64,000 nt of DNA from Pectobacterium carotovorum (GCF_900129615.1 NZ_FQWI01000001.1:682001-746000), one strand, 5' to 3'; shown: positions 1 to 10,633, counted from the stretch's first letter. The notes: generated by a model from the letters alone, not told the origin. A program made the numbers and translations.

Positions 1-1704
1 GCGCGTCTCAGCCAGCTTGCGCTATTTATTTTATTGACCACCTCAGCAAGCAGTTGGGCGGCAGATAATAATCTGACGCCTCTTGCCGCACCGGACCGGG
101 TGGATGAACAGCTAAATATCAACCAGCAGGATCGCCAGCGTGCGATGCAGCAGCAATTAGCACCACAAACTCCCGATGTGCGTTTGCAGGCTCCCTCTTC
201 ATTCTTTACTAAGCTGCAATTTCCTCAGGAACAACAGTGTTTTAAGCTGTATCACATTATCCTGACCGGCAAAGAAGATTTCCCCTCCTGGCTACGTATC
301 CCGCTGCAACAGCTGGCCGATCAGGGTAAAGGTCAGTGCCTGGGCGCACAGGGTGTCAACCTGCTGATGAGCGCACTGCAAAACCGTCTGATCGACCATG
401 GCTACGTCACCGCGCGCGTGATGGCACCACCGCAAAACCTGAAAACCGGCACCCTGCATATCACCCTGATTCCAGGCAAAACGCGCCAGATCACATTGAC
501 CAAAGAGAGCGATCGCTACGTGAGCCTCTGGAGCGCCCTGCCAGCGCGTGAAGGCGAACTGCTGGATCTGCGTGATATCGAGCAGGGGCTGGAAAACCTG
601 CAGCGCGTGCCAACCGTACAGGCAGAAATGGCGATTGTTCCAGGCGAACAGCCAGGCGAAAGCGACATTAACGTGACCTGGAAACAGGAAAAAATGTGGC
701 GTCTCGGCGCGACGCTCGATGACTCCGGCACCGAAACCACCGGTCGTTATCAAGGCGGTCTGACGCTGTATATCGATAATCCCTTCGCGCTCAGCGATCT
801 GTTCTACATTTCCGGCAACCATGACCTGGAATCCGGCAGCGAAAAAGGCAGCAAGAACTACATGCTGCACTACTCTGTGCCGTTCGGTTACTGGATGGCG
901 GGCGTCACCGCCAGCGGCTACGACTACAACCAGAATGTGGCGGGCGCGTATGAAGACTACAACTACAGCGGCAACAGCAAAAACCTTAACTTCCAGCTGA
1001 GCCGGGTGCTGTACCGCAGCGGCAGTCAGAAAACCTCAATGAGCTATGAAATTCTGACGCGCGAATCACAGAACTTCGTCAACGATACCGAAGTGGATGT
1101 GCAGCGGCGTAAAACCAGCGCCTGGCGTCTGGGCCTGCAGCACCGCCACTACTTCGGCGCCACCACGCTTGATGCCGCAGTGAGCTACCAGCGCGGCACT
1201 CGTTGGTTCGGCGCGATTCCGGCACAGGAAGAGTATTTCGATGAAGGCACCGCGCTGGCGAAAATTATCCAGCTGAATGCACAACTCGATGTGCCGTTTA
1301 CGCTGGGCAATCAGACCTTCCGCTACAACGTGCAGTATCTGCGCCAGATCAACCACACCAAACTAACGCCTCAAGATCAACTGTCGATTGGTAACCGTTG
1401 GACCGTGCGCGGCTTCGACGGTGAACGCACTCTGACGGCCGACCGCGGCTGGTTCGTGCGCAACGATCTGGCCTGGCGCACGCCGCTGCCCAATCAGGAA
1501 CTGTATCTCGGCGCTGACTACGGCGAAGTTGACGGCACGCGTGATTACCTCGTTGGAAAACATCTGGCGGGCGGCGTCCTTGGTCTGCGCGGCAACGCCT
1601 TTAACACGGGCTACGACATGTTTGTCGGTGTGCCGTTCTCCAAACCGGAAGGTTTCCACACCAGCCCGGTCACCCTCGGTTTCAACCTCAGTTGGCAGTA
1701 CTAA
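1..1704 (+). CDS. cdiB: CdiB/HecB-like two-partner secretion outer membrane transporter (5' partial)
   Basis: This is the TpsB (Omp85-type) partner that exports the large effector encoded just downstream across the outer membrane. The reading frame is open to the first base of the window, so the true start lies upstream. The first visible residues ([19 protein letters not shown]) are the end of a signal peptide. Roughly residues 60-215 have the spacing of POTRA domains ([14 protein letters not shown], then a second unit with [20 protein letters not shown]), followed by an aromatic, alternating beta-barrel ending in NLSWQY with the terminal aromatic typical of outer membrane proteins. The conserved VRGF signature of the family is present ([11 protein letters not shown]). 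It is probably the first gene of a cdiB-cdiC-cdiA-cdiI operon. The family call is strong. Whether to name it cdiB, hecB or shlB-like depends on the partner. Confidence 0.92.
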   Translation, partial: ARLSQLALFILLTTSASSWAADNNLTPLAAPDRVDEQLNINQQDRQRAMQQQLAPQTPDVRLQAPSSFFTKLQFPQEQQCFKLYHIILTGKEDFPSWLRIPLQQLADQGKGQCLGAQGVNLLMSALQNRLIDHGYVTARVMAPPQNLKTGTLHITLIPGKTRQITLTKESDRYVSLWSALPAREGELLDLRDIEQGLENLQRVPTVQAEMAIVPGEQPGESDINVTWKQEKMWRLGATLDDSGTETTGRYQGGLTLYIDNPFALSDLFYISGNHDLESGSEKGSKNYMLHYSVPFGYWMAGVTASGYDYNQNVAGAYEDYNYSGNSKNLNFQLSRVLYRSGSQKTSMSYEILTRESQNFVNDTEVDVQRRKTSAWRLGLQHRHYFGATTLDAAVSYQRGTRWFGAIPAQEEYFDEGTALAKIIQLNAQLDVPFTLGNQTFRYNVQYLRQINHTKLTPQDQLSIGNRWTVRGFDGERTLTADRGWFVRNDLAWRTPLPNQELYLGADYGEVDGTRDYLVGKHLAGGVLGLRGNAFNTGYDMFVGVPFSKPEGFHTSPVTLGFNLSWQY

Positions 1705-1715
1705 GGAGGCGCGTG

Positions 1716-2231
1716 ATGAAGATTCCTGTTAATGGCTATCAGTTAACCGCCCCGCTGCTCGGCGGTCAGTTCAGCGAAGCGGAAGCACTTGGCGCGGCGG
1801 TCTGGCTGTGGATGCATTCGGAACAGCACCGCGATATTCCGCTCAGTGTGCTGCCGACGTTGCTGTTGCCCGCCATCAAACATCAGCAGTTTGTTATCGC
1901 CAGCCTCGATGATAAGCCCATGTTTTTCCTTAGCTGGGCGTGGATGGATGAAGAAGCGGAACAGCGCTACCTCACCGGCCCCGGCATTCTGGTGCAGCCG
2001 CAGGACTGGACCAGCGGCAACCGCCTGTGGTTCCGCGACTGGGTCGCGCCATTCGGCGATCAACAGGCATTTCGCCGCATCGTCGGCGGCACGCTGTTTC
2101 CCCACTTATGTGGCCGGGCGCTGTACCACAAAGGGGCGGAACGCGGACAACGGGTACTGCAATTCCGTGGCGATGATGTCACACAACAACAATTCAGACT
2201 CTGGCAGCAGAACACGCCGCTGGTTGCTTAA
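1716..2231 (+). CDS. cdiC: Toxin-activating lysine acyltransferase, HlyC/CdiC family
   Basis: A 171-residue cytoplasmic protein resembling the HlyC family, which uses acyl-ACP to acylate lysines of a toxin. In two-partner loci such genes (called cdiC) sit between transporter and effector, as here. Visible family traits are the compact length, a W-rich N-terminal half (AAVWLWMHSEQHRDIP), the FFLSWAWMDEEAEQRYL segment that aligns with the conserved catalytic-region histidine/aspartate neighbourhood of HlyC, and GNRLWFRDWVAPFG. The ATG at 1716 was chosen because AAGGAGG (1703-1709) lies six bases before it. GTG at 1713 and a longer frame from 1692 are possible but are too close to, or lack, that site. 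The ribosome site overlaps the end of the transporter gene, which indicates translational coupling. The substrate is presumed to be the downstream CdiA-like protein. That is inference. Confidence 0.85.
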   Translation: MKIPVNGYQLTAPLLGGQFSEAEALGAAVWLWMHSEQHRDIPLSVLPTLLLPAIKHQQFVIASLDDKPMFFLSWAWMDEEAEQRYLTGPGILVQPQDWTSGNRLWFRDWVAPFGDQQAFRRIVGGTLFPHLCGRALYHKGAERGQRVLQFRGDDVTQQQFRLWQQNTPLVA

Positions 2232-2258
2232 CATCACTTTTAGCAGGGATAACTTTTC

Positions 2259-5200
2259 GTGAATAAGAACCTCTATCGCATCATTTTCAACAAAGCTCGC
2301 GGCCTGTTAATGGTGGTTTCCGAAATCAACCGCGGCCAGGGTAAAAGCGGCGCAAACGGCGTCGGCCATACGCTGAGCCAGCTGATTGGCCACATGAAGC
2401 CCACCGCCTTCCTGACCATGACCGCACTCGGTCTGGTCACGCTCGCGCCACAGGCGCTGGCGGCAGGGATTGTTGCCGACAAGAGCGCCCCGGGCGGCCA
2501 GCAGCCGAATGTCATGCAGAGCGCCAACGGCACGCCGCAGGTCAATATCCAGACGCCGAGCGCGGGTGGTGTTTCACATAACAAATACACCCAGTTTGAC
2601 GTCGATAACAAAGGTGCCATCCTCAATAACTCGCATAAGCAAGTACAGACCCAGATGGGTGGCTGGGTGGCGGGTAACCCATGGCTGGCGAAAGGCGAAG
2701 CCAAAATCATTCTTAACGAGGTCAATTCGCGTGACCCAAGCAAGCTGAATGGCTATGTCGAAGTCGCAGGCCGTAAGGCGCAGGTGGTCATTGCCAACCC
2801 GGCGGGCATCAGTTGCGATGGTTGTGGCTTCATTAACGCCAACCGCGCCACCCTGACCACCGGCACGCCGCAGATGACCAACGGCGAACTGCGCGGCTAC
2901 CGCGTGGGCAATGGTGAGATCGTGGTTGAAGGCGCAGGCATGGACAGCAGCCGGCAAGACTACACCGATCTGATTGCCCGCACCGTGAAAGTTAATGCCG
3001 GTATCTGGGCGAAAGATATGACCGTCACCACCGGTAAAAACGAAGTGGCCGCCGATAACAATAGGGTTGTCGATAACAATAGCGTTGTCGATAACAACAG
3101 CGCCACCGCCAGCACTACAGCGGAGAGCGACAGCAGCGACGTCAAGCCGACGCTGGCGATCGACGTCGCCCAACTGGGCGGCATGTATGCCGGTAAAATC
3201 CGTCTGGTGGCGACCGAGCAAGGGGTCGGCGTCAGCAACAAAGGCACACTCGGCACGCAGGCGGGCGATATCACCATTAACGCTAATGGCGATATCGTTA
3301 ACAGCGGCACAGTCAATGCCGGACAGGATCTGCTGCTGGGCGGTAAAAAAGTCGATAACAGCGGCACGCTGTTTGCCCAGCGCGACCACAGCACCACCGC
3401 CAGCGATGGGGTGACCAACAGCGGCCTGATCGCCGCCAAAGGCAACACCCGTGTGCGCGGCGCCACCATCCGCAACAGCAAAGGCGCGGCCATTGCCGCC
3501 GGGATGAAAACCGATGGCACGCTGGCTGGCAGCGGCAATCTGACATTCGCCAGCGACGGCAAACTGACCAGCCAGGGTCAGGCGCTGGCCGGTGGCGATC
3601 TGAACGCCAGCGCTAGCCAGATTGATCTCAGCGGCAGCGATACCGCCGCGCATCACGCCACGCTGACCAGCAGCAGCGATATCATCACCGACGACGCGCA
3701 GTTGCTGGCAAGTGGCGACTTGAAACTCTCTGCTGCCGGTAAACTCAGCAACGATCGCGGCGTCATTAACGCCAATGCGCTACAGGTCAGTACGCCAGTT
3801 ATCAGCAACCGTGGCGGACAGTTACTGCAAAGCGGCGACCGCGATCTGCAACTCAGCAGCAACAGCATTAATAACCAGAATGGCCGCATCGTCGCCAACG
3901 CCAAAAAATTCAGCGTACAGAGCGCCAGCCTGAATAACCAGAGCGGCACCATCATGGCGGCTGGTTCTGGCTCGCTGGATGTTGCGGCCAGCAGTGAACT
4001 GAATAACCAGAACGGTACGCTTGCCGCCGCCAGCGATCTGGCCATCGCCACGCCGGTGCTGCACAACAATCTGGGACAGATCTCCGCCAATAAACAGCTG
4101 ACACTCGATCAGCAAAACAGCAGCACCCTCTCCCGTGCCGCAGCCACCAGCAGCGATCTGCGTATCAGCAATGAAGGGGGGCGTCTGGTGGCGGGTCAGC
4201 AGTTGATCTTCCGCGGTCGCGAGATTAACGGCAGCGGTGAAATTCTGTCGCTTGGCGATATGGATCTCAGCTTCGCGGACGGCTTCAGTAACAACAATAA
4301 AACGCTGGCAAATGGCGCTCTGACGCTGAACGTCAACAACAGCTTGATTAACAATGCGCTGCTTGGCGCAGGCGGTAAGCTGAATGTGCAGGCCAGCAAC
4401 ATCGACAACCAAGTCACAGGCGAACTGAGCGCGCAGCAGACCACGCTGAACGCCAGCGATACGCTGAGCAACCGTGGCCTGATCGACGGCGTACTGACCC
4501 GCATCAATGCCAGCACCGTCAACAATATCGGTACCGGTCGTATTTATGGTGACGGTCTGGCGATCGGCGCAGCGACACTGAATAACCTGGCGGAAAATAA
4601 CAGCAGCGCCACCATTGCGGCGCGTCAGCGTCTCGATCTGGGCGTCGGCACGCTGAATAACCATACTCATTCACTGATCTACAGCGGTGGCGATCTGGCC
4701 ATTGGTGGCAATCTCGATGAAAACGGTGTGGCCAGCGGCAAAGCGGGCAACCTTAACAACCACAGTGCCACAATAGAGTCTGTCGGCAATATGGCGCTCA
4801 GCTTCACCGCACTGAACAATATCAACGACAATTTTGTAACCCGCTTCGTACAACTGTCACAGAAGCAGAAAAATGAGTATATGGTGGTCGACCTAAATAA
4901 TGGCGTTCACTATAGCCCTGACGACTACAACATCAGTTTCTACAAAAATGAAGTGCGTCATATCTGTATTGAAGGTGTGGTGTGTGGTCGTGACCACTAT
5001 TATCAGTACAGCTACACCGAAACGGTGCGCGAAGAACAGATCGCACAGAGCGATCCGGCGAAAATTATCGCGGGCGGCCAGATCTCACTCGCCGGCGATA
5101 AGCTGCTGAATGACAAGAGCCAGATTATTGCTGGCGACAGCCTGCTGACCGCCGTCAAAGACCTGGTGAACACCGAAGTCACCGGTCAGAAACTGACGGA

Positions 5201-8200
5201 AAAAGTCGGACAGGTGATTGAGTGGGATCGTATTCATAAGAAAGGCACCGACAGCCAGAAAGCCAGAGCGTCCGCCTATACCCCGCCAACGGAAATTCAG
5301 TCCATCAGCCTCAGCCCGAGCGTGATGAAGGAGAATACCCAGGCGACCAGCAACGCGCCATCGCTGGCTGAGTATGCCGCGCAGCGCGTGGAAGTGGCCG
5401 GACAGAACACCGATGTGATTCGTTCCATGACGCCGGATGCTTCCCTGCCAACTGGCAGCCTGTTCACTACCCTGCCGGACGCCACCAGCAGCTATCTGAT
5501 CGAAACCGATCCACGTTTCACCAATCAGAGAACCTGGCTGAGTTCCGACTATATGCTGAGACAGTTGCAAGCCGATCCGTCGATCACGCAAAAACGCCTC
5601 GGCGATGGCTTCTACGAGCAGCGTCTGGTGCGTGAGCAGATTGTTGAGTTGGTCGGTCAGCGTTATCTGGCCGATTACACCAGCGATGAAGATCAATACA
5701 AAGGCCTGATGGAAGCGGGCGTCAGCTTCGCGAAGAAATTCAACCTGGTACCGGGCGTGGCGCTCACCGCCGAGCAGATGAAACAGATCACTCAGGATAT
5801 GGTGTGGCTGGTGGCGCAGGATGTGAAGATGCCGGATGGCACCACCCAGAATGTGCTGGTACCGCAGGTGTATGCGCAGGTGCAGCAAGGCGATATGGAC
5901 GGCAGCGGTGCGCTGCTGGCGGGTAAAAATATCAGCATTGGCGTTAGCGGCGGCATGCTGAACAGCGGTCGCATCAGCGCCACCCAACTGGTCAGCGTTT
6001 CCGGCGACGATATCGTCAATGTGGGCGGCATCATCGCCGGTAAATCCGTGTCGCTGCAGGCGACCAACGACATCACCAATACCGGTGGCACGATACGTGC
6101 GACCGATACCCTGCTGGCGCAGGCCGGACGTGATATCACCGTCGCCAGCGAGACCAACCACGCCGAGAGCCAGAACGGCAGCAACCGCTTCAGCCGTGAC
6201 AACATCGATCGCGTGGCGGGCATGTATGTACAGGGTGACGACGGCAAACTGCTGCTGCAGGCAGGCCGTGATGTCAATCTGCAGGCCGCGCAGTTGGTCA
6301 GTTCCGGTGAAAACAGCCAGACGCAGATCGCCGCTAACCGCGATATCAATATGACCACCGTCACCACCGGCAGCAGCGACAAGGTGGTATGGGATAAAGA
6401 TAACCATGTCACGCAGAGGCTGACTCAGGTTCAGGGCAGTGACGTCACCAGCGACGGCAATATCACGCTGAATGCCGGCAATAATATTAACGCTCAGGCG
6501 GCGAAACTGAATGCCGATCGGCAGCTTGCGCTGACCGCCACCAATGATATCAACCTCGGCAGCGCCAGCAGCCAGGAATATCTGGATATGAACTCCAAGG
6601 TGAAAGGTTCTGGCTTCCTGTCGAAACGCACCACTACCACCCGCGCCGGTTACGATGCCACGCTAGCGAACGGCAGCAGTCTGGGCGGGGAAAATATCGC
6701 CGTCAACGCGGGTAACAATCTGAATATTACCGGCAGCGATGTGGCGGCGGATCGAGATCTGGCGCTGCGTGCCGGGAATGACCTCAACGTCACGGCGGCG
6801 GAAGAGAGCCGCGACAACTGGTCGATGAAGAAAACCACCAAGTCGGGCCTAATGAGCAGCGGCGGCATTGGCTTCTTTGTTGGCTCGATCAAAGAGAGTT
6901 CGACCTCCGATACCGCGGCGCTGACCCACAACAACAGCACGCTGGGCAGCGTCGATGGCGATACCAGCCTGGTGGCGGGCAATAATATTGCCGTGCAGGG
7001 TTCTGACGTGATCGCCGGTAACGACATCAATATAGTGGCGAACAATATCACCATTGATGCCGCGAATAACCAGAGCACTACCGACACCACTTACGAGCGC
7101 AAACAGACGGGTCTGACGTTGGCGCTGTCCGGCGCGATTGGCAGCGCGATCAACACCGCCTACACCAGTGCGAAAGCTGCCGATGAGCAGCAGGATGGCC
7201 GTATGGCATCGCTGCAGAAGCTGAAATCCGGTCTGGCGGGCGTACAAGCCGCTCAGGCGGCGGTACTGGCATCGCAGAACGCCACCGACCAGAACGCCAT
7301 TGGTGTCAGCCTGTCGCTGAGCACCTCGAAATCGAAGAGCGAGAGCCACAGCGAAGCGGTCAACGCCTCCGGCAGCACCGTGCAGGCGGGCAACAATATC
7401 AATCTGGTGGCGACCGGTTCAGAGAATGGCGCCGATGGCGATCTGACCATCGGCGGCAGCCAGCTGAAAGCGGGCAACGATGTGCTGCTATCGGCAAACC
7501 GCGATATCAACCTGCTGTCAGCGCAGAATACCCAGTTGCAGACCGGCAAGAACAGCAGCAGCGGCGGCGGCGTGGGCATCAGCATCGGTGCGGGCCAGGG
7601 CGGTGCAGGAATCAGCGTGTTTGCCAACGCCAGTAAAGGTTCCGGTAACGAGAATGGCGATGGCCTGACACATACTGAAACCACCGTCGACGCCGGTAAT
7701 AAGCTGACGGTCAACAGCGGGCGTGACACCACCCTGCGCGGCGCACAGCTGAGTGCCGATCAGGTAGTCACCAATGTCGGCCGTAATCTGACGTTGCAGA
7801 GTGAGCAGGACGTTAACAACTACGACTCGAAGCAGAAGAACAGCTCAGCAGGCGCCAGCTTTACCTTTGGCAGCATGACAGGCAGCGTCAGCGCCAACGT
7901 GGCGAAGGACAAAATCCACAGCACCTATAACAGTGTGCAGGAACAAACCGGCATCTTCGCGGGTGACGGCGGCTTCGATATCAACGTCGGTAACCATACG
8001 CAGTTGGACGGCGCCGTGATTGGCAGCACCGCCAGCGAAGATAAAAACCGTCTCAGTACCGGCACGCTGGGCTTCAGCAATATCGACAACAGTGCAGAGT
8101 TTGAGGTGTCACACAGCAGCGTTGGTATCAGCACTGGCGGGCTGGGCGCACAGGATCTGCTGAAAAACGCCGTGCAGAATCTGGCAGCCAATGGCCTGGG

Positions 8201-10094
8201 AGCGGGTGGCAGCGATGGGAATGCTTCCGGTACGACTTATGCCGCCGTTTCTCCAGGCTCGCTGATTATCCGTGACCAGGCGAACCAACAGCAGGATGTC
8301 AGCGAACTAAGCCGCGATGTCGAGCACGCCAACCAGAGCATCAGCCCGATCTTCGATAAGGCAAAGGAGCAGCAGCGTCTGAGCCAGCTTCGTTTGATTG
8401 GTGACGTTGTGAATCAGAGCGTGGATATCACCCTCAGCCAGGGCCAGATTATGGCGAACAACGCGGGAATGAAAGCGGCTGGTGAGTGGGATGAGACCAA
8501 GGAGACGCGTCAGGAGTACTGGGCTCGTGTACAAAATACCGCCGCGTATAAGGACATCAACGATCAATATAAAGCGGGTGGCGAGCTGAATAAAGGCATT
8601 CGTGCCGCAGCGGCAGCCATCACTGCGCTGGCGGGTGGTGATCCACTGAAAGCGCTGGCTCAGGGCGCGGCGCCTTATCTGTCCAGCACCGTGCGCGATT
8701 TGACTCTGCAGAATAGCGACAATCCAACTGCCGCTCAGATCGCGGCAAATGCCATCGGTCACGCTATCGTTGGCGGCGTGGTGGCTGAACTTTCCGGTTC
8801 CAACGCTACGGCAGGAGCGGTGGGTGCAGCAGGTGGTGAGCTGGCCGCGCGAGCGATCGTCGACTATCTCTATCCAAACAGAACGGTTGAGTCACTGACT
8901 GATGATGAACGGGCGAAAATCAGTAATCTGGCATCTCTGGCTGCCACCATGGCGGCAGGCCTGGCGAGCGATTCTTCGGCAGGCGCGGTGGCAGGACATG
9001 ACGCGGGTAAAAATGCCGTTGATTATAACCTGCTGTCGAATAAGTACGGCGTTGAAAAACTGAGTAAAGAAGGCCGCGCGCTGTATGAAAAACTAAAAGC
9101 CGCCGGTATCGGGGGCATGGATGAACTACAGGAACGCTTTACCGCCTGTGGTTCTAATGGTAAATGCCAGACCGAGATCCGCAATGAGTACCGTAAACGG
9201 GAAAAAGAAGCGGGTGAAAAGCTGGTCGCGATGTATCAATCTGGAGCAATAACGGCTGATGAGTTCGGCTATCTCGTAACCGATTATGCCAGAACAATGA
9301 TGAAGGGAGCGCAACAGGGCCAGCTAAATTCTGATTACTCTGGATTCATCGGTGACATCTATACACAGACGGGCATTGACTGGACACCGATGGGCGTCGC
9401 TGGCAATCCTTATGTCGCCGCCATTAAGGGCAGTGAACAACTTGCCGAATGGAAAGCGCAGGGACTGAGCGATGAGAAAATCCGTGAGCTGGCGCTGAAA
9501 AACGATATCATTACCTCAGCGATGACGCCTGTTGATATCAATGGGATCCTCAGCTTATACGATAATGGTGCATCGGCGCAGGAAGTTGTAAAATTTGCTG
9601 CGGGCATGGCGTTCAATAAAGTCATACAAAAAACGCAGTCAGGCAACAAAGGGACGTCGGGTACCATTGGTACTCCTGTGACGACAGCTAAAAATCCGCT
9701 AAGTCCCGTTCAGCAACGTGATGTTCATGGCAATGAAATTGTTTATCGGACGATGTCACCTGAGCAATTCAGGCAGTTTGAAAGAACAGGTGTGATGCCA
9801 GCGACCACTGAAACATCTGTTTCTCCAGTGCTATCATACTCTTCTAAGTACGATGGTATAACAGTGAAAATCACTGTTAAATCAGGCACTTTCTCCGAAC
9901 TGGAAAAAATTGGTATTGCCGCAAACAGTGCTGCAGCTAAAGAATTGCCCAATATGTCCACCCAAACGGGTAAATGGATGGAAACCAATACTCGCTTCAA
10001 GGTTGAAGGAGGACAGATGACGACACAACTTGGACAAGGCAAAGGAATGGAGATTTTTAATAAAAACATCGTCCATTTTGAACAGGTTAAATAA
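2259..10094 (+). CDS. cdiA: CdiA/HecA-type filamentous haemagglutinin effector, 2611 aa
   Basis: A giant exported exoprotein of the two-partner secretion class. In order it has an extended signal peptide region (ESPR; MNKNLYRIIFNKARG, residues 1-24) with a second hydrophobic stretch ending ALAAG near residue 70, and a TPS haemagglutination domain (about 85-300) with the signature VIANPAGISCDGCGF. Long haemagglutinin repeats rich in N, S, G and D (GNDINI, AGRDINL types) follow. Near 840-1250 lies a non-repeat insert that may be the receptor-binding region. A pretoxin region ends at VDYN (2254-2257), where CDI proteins normally carry VENN. The remaining 354 residues are the variable toxin-delivery end. 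The last ~130 residues, from about NEIVYRTMSPEQF, form a separate compact domain of unassigned activity. The start is GTG at 2259 with CAGGGAT before it. GC falls and codon usage changes after about 9.2 kb, as expected for an exchangeable toxin end. Adhesion (HecA-like) and growth-inhibition roles are not mutually exclusive. Confidence 0.9.
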   Translation: MNKNLYRIIFNKARGLLMVVSEINRGQGKSGANGVGHTLSQLIGHMKPTAFLTMTALGLVTLAPQALAAGIVADKSAPGGQQPNVMQSANGTPQVNIQTPSAGGVSHNKYTQFDVDNKGAILNNSHKQVQTQMGGWVAGNPWLAKGEAKIILNEVNSRDPSKLNGYVEVAGRKAQVVIANPAGISCDGCGFINANRATLTTGTPQMTNGELRGYRVGNGEIVVEGAGMDSSRQDYTDLIARTVKVNAGIWAKDMTVTTGKNEVAADNNRVVDNNSVVDNNSATASTTAESDSSDVKPTLAIDVAQLGGMYAGKIRLVATEQGVGVSNKGTLGTQAGDITINANGDIVNSGTVNAGQDLLLGGKKVDNSGTLFAQRDHSTTASDGVTNSGLIAAKGNTRVRGATIRNSKGAAIAAGMKTDGTLAGSGNLTFASDGKLTSQGQALAGGDLNASASQIDLSGSDTAAHHATLTSSSDIITDDAQLLASGDLKLSAAGKLSNDRGVINANALQVSTPVISNRGGQLLQSGDRDLQLSSNSINNQNGRIVANAKKFSVQSASLNNQSGTIMAAGSGSLDVAASSELNNQNGTLAAASDLAIATPVLHNNLGQISANKQLTLDQQNSSTLSRAAATSSDLRISNEGGRLVAGQQLIFRGREINGSGEILSLGDMDLSFADGFSNNNKTLANGALTLNVNNSLINNALLGAGGKLNVQASNIDNQVTGELSAQQTTLNASDTLSNRGLIDGVLTRINASTVNNIGTGRIYGDGLAIGAATLNNLAENNSSATIAARQRLDLGVGTLNNHTHSLIYSGGDLAIGGNLDENGVASGKAGNLNNHSATIESVGNMALSFTALNNINDNFVTRFVQLSQKQKNEYMVVDLNNGVHYSPDDYNISFYKNEVRHICIEGVVCGRDHYYQYSYTETVREEQIAQSDPAKIIAGGQISLAGDKLLNDKSQIIAGDSLLTAVKDLVNTEVTGQKLTEKVGQVIEWDRIHKKGTDSQKARASAYTPPTEIQSISLSPSVMKENTQATSNAPSLAEYAAQRVEVAGQNTDVIRSMTPDASLPTGSLFTTLPDATSSYLIETDPRFTNQRTWLSSDYMLRQLQADPSITQKRLGDGFYEQRLVREQIVELVGQRYLADYTSDEDQYKGLMEAGVSFAKKFNLVPGVALTAEQMKQITQDMVWLVAQDVKMPDGTTQNVLVPQVYAQVQQGDMDGSGALLAGKNISIGVSGGMLNSGRISATQLVSVSGDDIVNVGGIIAGKSVSLQATNDITNTGGTIRATDTLLAQAGRDITVASETNHAESQNGSNRFSRDNIDRVAGMYVQGDDGKLLLQAGRDVNLQAAQLVSSGENSQTQIAANRDINMTTVTTGSSDKVVWDKDNHVTQRLTQVQGSDVTSDGNITLNAGNNINAQAAKLNADRQLALTATNDINLGSASSQEYLDMNSKVKGSGFLSKRTTTTRAGYDATLANGSSLGGENIAVNAGNNLNITGSDVAADRDLALRAGNDLNVTAAEESRDNWSMKKTTKSGLMSSGGIGFFVGSIKESSTSDTAALTHNNSTLGSVDGDTSLVAGNNIAVQGSDVIAGNDINIVANNITIDAANNQSTTDTTYERKQTGLTLALSGAIGSAINTAYTSAKAADEQQDGRMASLQKLKSGLAGVQAAQAAVLASQNATDQNAIGVSLSLSTSKSKSESHSEAVNASGSTVQAGNNINLVATGSENGADGDLTIGGSQLKAGNDVLLSANRDINLLSAQNTQLQTGKNSSSGGGVGISIGAGQGGAGISVFANASKGSGNENGDGLTHTETTVDAGNKLTVNSGRDTTLRGAQLSADQVVTNVGRNLTLQSEQDVNNYDSKQKNSSAGASFTFGSMTGSVSANVAKDKIHSTYNSVQEQTGIFAGDGGFDINVGNHTQLDGAVIGSTASEDKNRLSTGTLGFSNIDNSAEFEVSHSSVGISTGGLGAQDLLKNAVQNLAANGLGAGGSDGNASGTTYAAVSPGSLIIRDQANQQQDVSELSRDVEHANQSISPIFDKAKEQQRLSQLRLIGDVVNQSVDITLSQGQIMANNAGMKAAGEWDETKETRQEYWARVQNTAAYKDINDQYKAGGELNKGIRAAAAAITALAGGDPLKALAQGAAPYLSSTVRDLTLQNSDNPTAAQIAANAIGHAIVGGVVAELSGSNATAGAVGAAGGELAARAIVDYLYPNRTVESLTDDERAKISNLASLAATMAAGLASDSSAGAVAGHDAGKNAVDYNLLSNKYGVEKLSKEGRALYEKLKAAGIGGMDELQERFTACGSNGKCQTEIRNEYRKREKEAGEKLVAMYQSGAITADEFGYLVTDYARTMMKGAQQGQLNSDYSGFIGDIYTQTGIDWTPMGVAGNPYVAAIKGSEQLAEWKAQGLSDEKIRELALKNDIITSAMTPVDINGILSLYDNGASAQEVVKFAAGMAFNKVIQKTQSGNKGTSGTIGTPVTTAKNPLSPVQQRDVHGNEIVYRTMSPEQFRQFERTGVMPATTETSVSPVLSYSSKYDGITVKITVKSGTFSELEKIGIAANSAAAKELPNMSTQTGKWMETNTRFKVEGGQMTTQLGQGKGMEIFNKNIVHFEQVK

Positions 10095-10106
10095 CAGGAA
10101 AGCATT

Positions 10107-10589
10107 ATGCTGTTAAATCTTGAAAACTCGAAACACCCTATGAAAATTGTCTATCTTCTTTCAGAAGAACTCAGAGGGAACCCTGATCAAGTGGCTTTAA
10201 CGCAGGCTCTGACTCTCGATCCATCAAGACCAGCCATGGGCCTGAAGGGAGCCAATGGTCTTTTTGGCTCATCCGAGTGGTGGAGTAGCATTGAACAGGG
10301 AAAAATGCGTTTACTGCACCGATCTGGCACGATCACAAGAACCTATGTAGCAGGACAAGATCCCTCTCCAGTAGATAACTGTTTCAGTTTGCGGCTGGAT
10401 GATGGCTCTGTCATTGAAGAAAGCATTTATAGCCATATCGATGATGAAGATAAAAAGCTGTTCCGCCCGGGAGCCAGGGTAGATATCGTTTATGCACTTG
10501 ATGAACTTAAGAGAACATCAGCCAACGGCGATAAATGCTATTCTGATATCGTGCTGGAAATAGCGATTTCTTTACAACCAATTAAATGA
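10107..10589 (+). CDS. cdiI: Candidate CDI immunity protein
   Basis: A 160-residue soluble, acidic protein with no signal peptide, starting 12 bases after the effector gene with AGGAAA as ribosome site. Position and size are those of a CdiI immunity protein, which would bind and neutralise the C-terminal toxin domain of the upstream effector in the producing cell. Visible segments are a beta-rich core with GLKGANGLFGSSEWW near residue 45 and RPGARVDIVYALDELKR near 130. No known domain is recognised. An internal ATG twelve codons in (MKIVYLL) could also serve as the start. The function is inferred purely from location; toxin and immunity sequences in these systems are too variable to assign by eye. 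Confidence 0.7.
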   Translation: MLLNLENSKHPMKIVYLLSEELRGNPDQVALTQALTLDPSRPAMGLKGANGLFGSSEWWSSIEQGKMRLLHRSGTITRTYVAGQDPSPVDNCFSLRLDDGSVIEESIYSHIDDEDKKLFRPGARVDIVYALDELKRTSANGDKCYSDIVLEIAISLQPIK

Positions 10590-10633
10590 TAACGAAATAC
10601 GCTAATTAAAATAATGACGCCTTTATCATATTG

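Noticed and set aside
2574-3656. 360-codon antisense open frame over the TPS domain
   Set aside because: Same cause: codon bias of the sense gene leaves the opposite frame open. No supporting signals.
5085-6407. 440-codon open frame on the minus strand inside the CdiA-like gene
   Set aside because: It is the mirror of a repetitive, GC-biased coding sequence; its product is low-complexity and has no ribosome site or family resemblance.
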